Below are positions 62,603-64,000 of a stretch of 64,000 bases of DNA, in pieces. The notes below the pieces were generated by a model. The model was given only the letters and a program-made list of their open reading frames with translations, was not told the origin of the DNA and ran no database searches. The position numbers and the translations under genes are program-made. This DNA comes from Chondrus crispus. Lineage: Eukaryota; Rhodophyta; Florideophyceae; Gigartinales; Gigartinaceae. Positions within the stretch are counted from its first letter, which is position 1. Each line of letters starts with the position of its first letter. Location of the stretch: assembly GCF_000350225.1 (NCBI RefSeq), contig NW_005179258.1, forward strand, positions 258,146 to 322,145. The letters run 5' to 3'.

Positions 62603-64000
62603 TCACACCGTATCGCTACAAGTTTCAATCGGTAGACTCTCCGCCTTCAGTCGTTTCGCCGGAGCCTCGTCAGAGTAAGGCTTACCCGTTGTAACTGAAG
62701 CACCCGCTGCCTCCTCGCTTGTATTGACCACGACAAAAGTATTTCCTTCCTTCTTTGCCTCCACCACAACCATCTTGTTCTCAGCTTTGCTTGCGGCCCG
62801 CACGCTCTTCTTAGACGCGAGTCCATTAGTAACACTCTTTGCGCTCGGTTTTCGCAGGACGTAGTCTTCTCCCTTTGCGAGAGAAGTTTCCATCTTCTCA
62901 CACTTGATCTTCTCCTTCTTCTTCTCCACCTTGCCCACTCTTGCCTTCCGCTTTTTCACCTTACGCTTTCTCCCCTTCCCCCCCGCCGGTTTCCCGTCTC
63001 GCGCCTCTGCCAAGCCCTTGAACTGGGCAAGCTCCTCGACAAAGAGCATTGTCTGCGCCAGCCCCGCGTCCTCCTCGCCAAACCGCGTCCTAAAAAATCG
63101 CCGACCTGGTCGTAGACCATCTCCGTGAGCGATTTCTGCTTCAGCTCCGGCATATACCTGTACGTTGCGATCTGCCAAATGTGCGTGTCGAACGGGATCT
63201 CTCCGAGCTGGTCGAGCGAGAACAGCGCCGCGCAGCTGGCCACCTTCCTGCCAACGCCGGGGTAATTGACCAGCCTCCGCGCCACCTCTTTGCGCAGCAG
63301 CGCGCGGTACGAGCACAACAGCTCCTCCGCGGACAGGCCCGCCTTCGCAGCGTCGTCGCGCAGCATGGCCGCCGTGCCCACCACAAACTTGGCACGGTAG
63401 CCAAACCCGTCCTCCCGCACGGCCTCCTCCGTGGCCTCCGCCGCCAGCACGTGCACCGGCGGGAACACAAAGTGCGGGCGGCCCGCATGCTCGCCGACGC
63501 TCTCCCCGTACCGCGCGGCCAGGCGCGTGACCATGGCCGCGATGCGCGTGACGTTGTTGTTGCTGGAGCAGATGAAGCCGAAGAGGCACTCGACGGGCTC
63601 CTGTCGCACGACGCGGCAGCCGCGGTACACGGGGAACGCGGTGTTGTACGCGGGGTCCGCGTGGCAGAAGCGCTCGACGGCGCGCGTGTGGTCGGCGGCG
63701 AGGCGTAAGTAGTCCTACACGACGGCCTCTGCGCAGCGCGGCTCGCCTGCGGCGACGCGCCACCACACGGGGTCCGGCGCGCCGTCGGGCGGCTCGCGCT
63801 CCGTCTGGCGCAGGACGAGCAGGCGGCGGCCCACGACGCCGGCCCACTCGCGCGTGCGCGCGCTGTGCGCGGGCACGAACGCGTGCACGCCGCAGTCGTG
63901 CCAGCGGAAGGCCTGCCCACACGCCAGTGTCATCGTCAGGCGCCGGCAGCGGTCTGGCGCGGCGGCCTCCTGCCACAGAGGGGAGGGCCCAAAAGAAAGA
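62603..64000 (-). pseudogene. OGG1: 8-oxoguanine DNA glycosylase, damaged, 5' end outside
   Basis: OGG1 removes 8-oxoguanine from DNA. From the right edge: LTMTLACGQAFRWHDCG (domain A), TAG at 63715-63717, DYLRLAADHT, FICSSNNNVTRI, GFGYRAKFVVGTAAML, then the HhH-GPD core NYPGVGRKVASC with the catalytic Lys and IPFDTHIWQIA with the catalytic Asp. A 1-nt loss in a T-run near 63092 shifts the frame before FRTRFGEEDAGLAQTMLF, after which the C-terminus is intact to 62603. It has a long Lys-rich extension (KRKVKKRKARVGKVEKKKEK) likely to be a nuclear signal. All catalytic residues are present; the two lesions are simple. A pseudogene is likely, but the T-run shift could be a sequence error. Confidence 0.9.

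Noticed and set aside
63100-63976. Arg/Ala-rich first half of the 457-codon minus-strand frame over OGG1
   Set aside because: It is the wrong frame; OGG1 motifs lie in another frame until the shift near 63092.
1-64000. tRNA or rRNA genes
   Set aside because: No cloverleaf or rRNA core sequence was recognised by reading; a tRNAscan run would be needed to exclude tRNAs.

Overview
The window is nuclear DNA of a eukaryote, most likely a red alga of the Chondrus type. Eukaryotic gene families are present (AVL9, U1-70K, trehalose-phosphate phosphatase, a JmjC demethylase, a REEP-like protein, OGG1). No convincing spliceosomal intron was found in any of them. The DNA between them is packed with Ty3/Gypsy, Ty1/Copia, pogo-like and PIF/Harbinger-like transposons. 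The species is an inference; no marker gene settles it.

Layout. 0-5.3 kb holds broken host genes on both strands: AVL9-like, U1-70K and a trehalose-phosphatase tail. 5.85-6.1 kb is a 53-bp minisatellite. 7-27 kb is a nest of three decayed Gypsy elements on the minus strand. Element A (7.0-15.06 kb) sits in element C (15.06-19.68 kb), which sits in sequence beside element B (24.6-27.2 kb). A solo LTR of the C family lies in the other orientation at 22.74-23.79 kb. 27.2-29.1 kb is a pogo-like transposon with an inverted partial copy. 31.4-36.4 kb is an apparently intact Copia element (D) with identical 300-bp LTRs, which splits a host gene. 37.5-44.6 kb is a second Copia element (E) that carries an extra antisense gene. 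46.9-48.3 kb is a PIF/Harbinger-like transposase with one stop codon. 48.8-53.5 kb is a third, decayed Copia element (F) on the minus strand. 53.8-54.9 kb is an intact gene of unknown function with a TATA box. 55.2-56.6 kb is a tandem duplication of a protease fragment. 57.8-59.4 kb is a decayed SAP-like gene. 60.1-64 kb holds a JmjC pseudogene joined to a REEP-like gene, then a damaged OGG1.

Nearly every host gene carries one to three simple lesions, either a stop codon or a 1-nt frameshift, in otherwise readable sequence. The region therefore looks like a transposon-rich gene graveyard. Some single lesions, such as the homopolymer one in OGG1, could be sequence errors. Reading frames that look usable are the gag-pol of Copia D, the antisense ORF of Copia E, the 373-aa gene at 54 kb and the REEP-like ORF (its 3' end replaced).

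The most unusual item is the intact antisense ORF of Copia E. It lies tail-to-tail with pol, against the 3' LTR, and has a Cys...His-Asp pattern suggesting a papain-fold cysteine protease. A second, decayed antisense gene lies downstream of Gypsy B pol, so antisense cargo genes may be a recurring feature of retroelements in this genome.
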